Origin: DASVDK01 sp036562265 [NCBI: Thermodesulfobacteriota bacterium]
GTDB taxonomy: Bacteria > DASVDK01
Direction: 5' to 3'
Length of the DNA stretch: 7,671 nucleotides
Assembly (NCBI GenBank): GCA_036562265.1
Contig: DATCKS010000454.1
Coordinates: forward strand, 1-7,671
This document shows positions 6,254-7,671 of the stretch, in pieces. The position numbers and the translations under genes were made by a program. How positions within the stretch are numbered: position 1 is the stretch's first letter; each line of letters begins with the position of its first letter. The notes under the pieces were generated by a model. It saw only the letters and a program-made list of their open reading frames with translations. It was not told where the DNA came from and did no database searches.

Positions 6254-7671
6254 TCAGTCGCCGCCCGCGCGGCGGCCGCAGTCGAACGCCGCGAAGCTCG
6301 AGTGCGCCGGCAGCGCCTGTCGGCGGCACCGCGTCTCCACGGCGCGCGTGAAGCCGGCGTCGAGATAGCCGGGACGCTCCCAGCTCGACCGCCGGGTGAT
6401 CACCCAGATGGCGCGTCCCGTCGCGAGGAGCCGATCGAGGTCCTCCGCGGTCTGTACCTGTGGACGGGGATCGCGCGTCGGCGTCTCCCAATCGCCCTCC
6501 CCGCGCTCGCGGAAGGCGGGGAGGAGGTGGTTCGTCGGTCGGTGCAGATAGTAGATGGGCGCGTGCCACGTGGTGGAGACGATCCGCGCGTCGGCAGGCA
6601 GGCGAGGCCCGAGCTGCGCGGCGAGGTCCCGCCACTCCTGGTAGTGTCCCGTCGTGAACCGGCCGGTCGTCTTCGTGTGGCGGCGCAGCGCGTCGGCGAC
6701 CGCCGGCGTCGTCCGCAGGACCGGCGCGAGCGCGAGCGCGAGCACCGCGGCAAGGAGGACCGGCGGCAGCCAGGTCGCCCCCTTGAGCCGATCGGGGACG
6801 AGACGGAGCCCCTGCGCGAGGACGACCGCACGCACCCTGGGCCAGAGGACCTCGGCGGCGGCGCCGAGGAGCAGCCATGCGAGCGGGAGGAGGTGGACCG
6901 CGTATCGCGGCTGCTTGGTGGCGACTACCACCGAGAGGACGACGAACGGCACCCAGAAGGCGCAGGCCACGAAGAGCCCGGCCCGCGGCCACGCCAGCGC
7001 GGCCAGGACGCTCGCGGGCCAGACGAGGAACCAGAGCCAGGTGTAGCGGGCGGCGAGGTCGGCGTGATAGGTCCACGCGTCGCCCGGTTTCGGCTCGTAC
7101 CACGGCAGCGGCGTCAGCGCGGCCTCCGCCAGCCTGCCCCGCACGGAGGGGAGGAGCAGCGCAACCGCCGCGGCGACGGCCAGCGCCAGGCCGAGCCAGG
7201 CGTACGGGCGAGCGGTCGTACGTCGGCCGCCGACGGCCAGGGCCGCGAAGCGGAGCGTCGCGTAGGCGAGCAGGCTCGGACCGAGCGCCAGCGCGATGGG
7301 GTGCAGGTGGGTCGCGAGGAGCCCGGCCGCCGCCGCGAGCGCAAGCCACCTGCCGCGCGCCGCCGTCGGTCGCGGCCCCTCGCCCCGCCCTTCGACGGCA
7401 CGGTAGGTCGCGAACGCGGCGAGGAGGGCGAAGAAGGTGAGCGGGCTGTAGAGCCGCGCGAAGCGCGAGACGTCGACGGCATCGGCCGAGAGGGCGACCA
7501 GGGCGAGCGCGACGACTCCGGCGACCGGACCGAAGAGGGCGAGCCCGACCGCGTACACGAGCGCCATCGTGCCGATGCCGAACAGGAGCGCCGGCACGCG
7601 CGCCGCCCCCTCGCTCTCGCCGAACAGCGTGAAGGCGCCGGCCGTCAGGTAGGTGTTGAGGCGCGCCCGCG
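6254..7671 (-). CDS. GT39/ArnT-like multi-pass membrane glycosyltransferase, C-terminal part (5' end outside window)
   Basis: The frame is open from the window edge to the TGA at 6256-6254; 471 residues are visible. The fragment begins RARLNTYLTAGAFTLFGESEGAARVPALLFG, which matches the first periplasmic loop and second helix of GT39-like enzymes, so the GTG at 7597-7595 is internal rather than the start, and roughly 70-100 N-terminal residues (including the usual catalytic Asp/Glu loop) are missing. Visible landmarks are SRFARLYSPLTFF (68-80), ATHLHPIAL (119-127) and KQPRYAVHLLPLAWLL (252-267). About ten hydrophobic segments are followed by a soluble, probably periplasmic C-terminal domain (about 320-471). 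GT-C enzymes use polyprenyl-phosphate sugars on the outer membrane leaflet. The acceptor is unknown. It is upstream of, and co-directional with, the PLD lipoprotein (131-bp gap), and the GT2-GtrA pair nearby could make its donor. Confidence 0.85.
   Translation of the reverse strand, partial: RARLNTYLTAGAFTLFGESEGAARVPALLFGIGTMALVYAVGLALFGPVAGVVALALVALSADAVDVSRFARLYSPLTFFALLAAFATYRAVEGRGEGPRPTAARGRWLALAAAAGLLATHLHPIALALGPSLLAYATLRFAALAVGGRRTTARPYAWLGLALAVAAAVALLLPSVRGRLAEAALTPLPWYEPKPGDAWTYHADLAARYTWLWFLVWPASVLAALAWPRAGLFVACAFWVPFVVLSVVVATKQPRYAVHLLPLAWLLLGAAAEVLWPRVRAVVLAQGLRLVPDRLKGATWLPPVLLAAVLALALAPVLRTTPAVADALRRHTKTTGRFTTGHYQEWRDLAAQLGPRLPADARIVSTTWHAPIYYLHRPTNHLLPAFRERGEGDWETPTRDPRPQVQTAEDLDRLLATGRAIWVITRRSSWERPGYLDAGFTRAVETRCRRQALPAHSSFAAFDCGRRAGGD

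Noticed and set aside
4785-6368. 527-codon plus-strand frame opposite the PLD lipoprotein
   Set aside because: Composition is Arg/Asp/Val-biased, with no recognisable domain or hydrophobic segments; it is antisense to two well-supported genes.
6120-7349. Upstream extension giving a 905-residue version of the PLD protein
   Set aside because: The extension runs through the intergenic spacer and antiphase to the GT39-like gene; the lipoprotein signal and GGAG site fix the start at 6122.
7595-7597. GTG at 7597-7595 as the true start of the GT39-like gene
   Set aside because: The frame stays open to the window edge and the upstream residues (NTYLTAGAFTLFGESEGAAR) fit the family, so the start lies outside the window.
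1-7671. Defence island, CRISPR array, mobile element or biosynthetic cluster
   Set aside because: No regularly spaced repeats, transposase, integrase, nuclease-helicase set or large synthase modules are present; the PLD protein carries a lipoprotein signal and is not placed with defence genes.

Overview
The window is very GC-rich chromosomal DNA with dense coding and short spacers. Codon third positions are mostly G or C, which produces many long false antisense frames. The gene content (SurA/PrsA-type exported isomerase, exported lytic transglycosylase, lipobox lipoprotein, undecaprenyl-phosphate type glycosyltransferases) fits a high-GC Gram-negative bacterium. A Myxococcota- or Desulfobacterota-like lineage is a guess from protein style and cannot be proved here. 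I see no rRNA, tRNA, CRISPR array, insertion sequence or phage gene.

Layout. On the + strand: the 3' end of a comM/yifB Mg-chelatase-like AAA+ ATPase (1-507); a secreted parvulin-type peptidyl-prolyl isomerase (575-1462); a 194-bp spacer with hairpins and a good sigma-70-like promoter; an exported Slt/MltD-type lytic transglycosylase (1657-3081); a 155-bp spacer; then a translationally coupled pair, a GtrB/DPM1-like GT2 glycosyltransferase (3237-4238) and a GtrA-family membrane protein (4235-4621). On the - strand, converging on gtrA with only 10 bp between the stop codons: a lipoprotein with two phospholipase D (HKD) half-domains (6122-4632), preceded by a GT39/ArnT-like multi-pass glycosyltransferase (7671-6254) whose N-terminus lies outside the window.

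How the genes fit together. Apart from comM, every product is predicted to act at or beyond the inner membrane. The GT2 protein probably charges undecaprenyl phosphate with a sugar, GtrA is a candidate for flipping that lipid-linked sugar, and the GT39-like protein belongs to a fold class that uses such donors on the periplasmic face. The transglycosylase cuts peptidoglycan, the isomerase helps fold exported proteins, and the lipoprotein is a putative envelope-anchored phosphodiesterase. This looks like a cell-envelope housekeeping and glycosylation neighbourhood rather than a defence or mobile island. The least ordinary items are the PLD lipoprotein, which has noncanonical residues at both HKD Asp positions and a matched Cys pair in each half, and an Asn-to-His change in the transglycosylase AYNxG motif. 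I did not find convincing evidence of a wholly new system.
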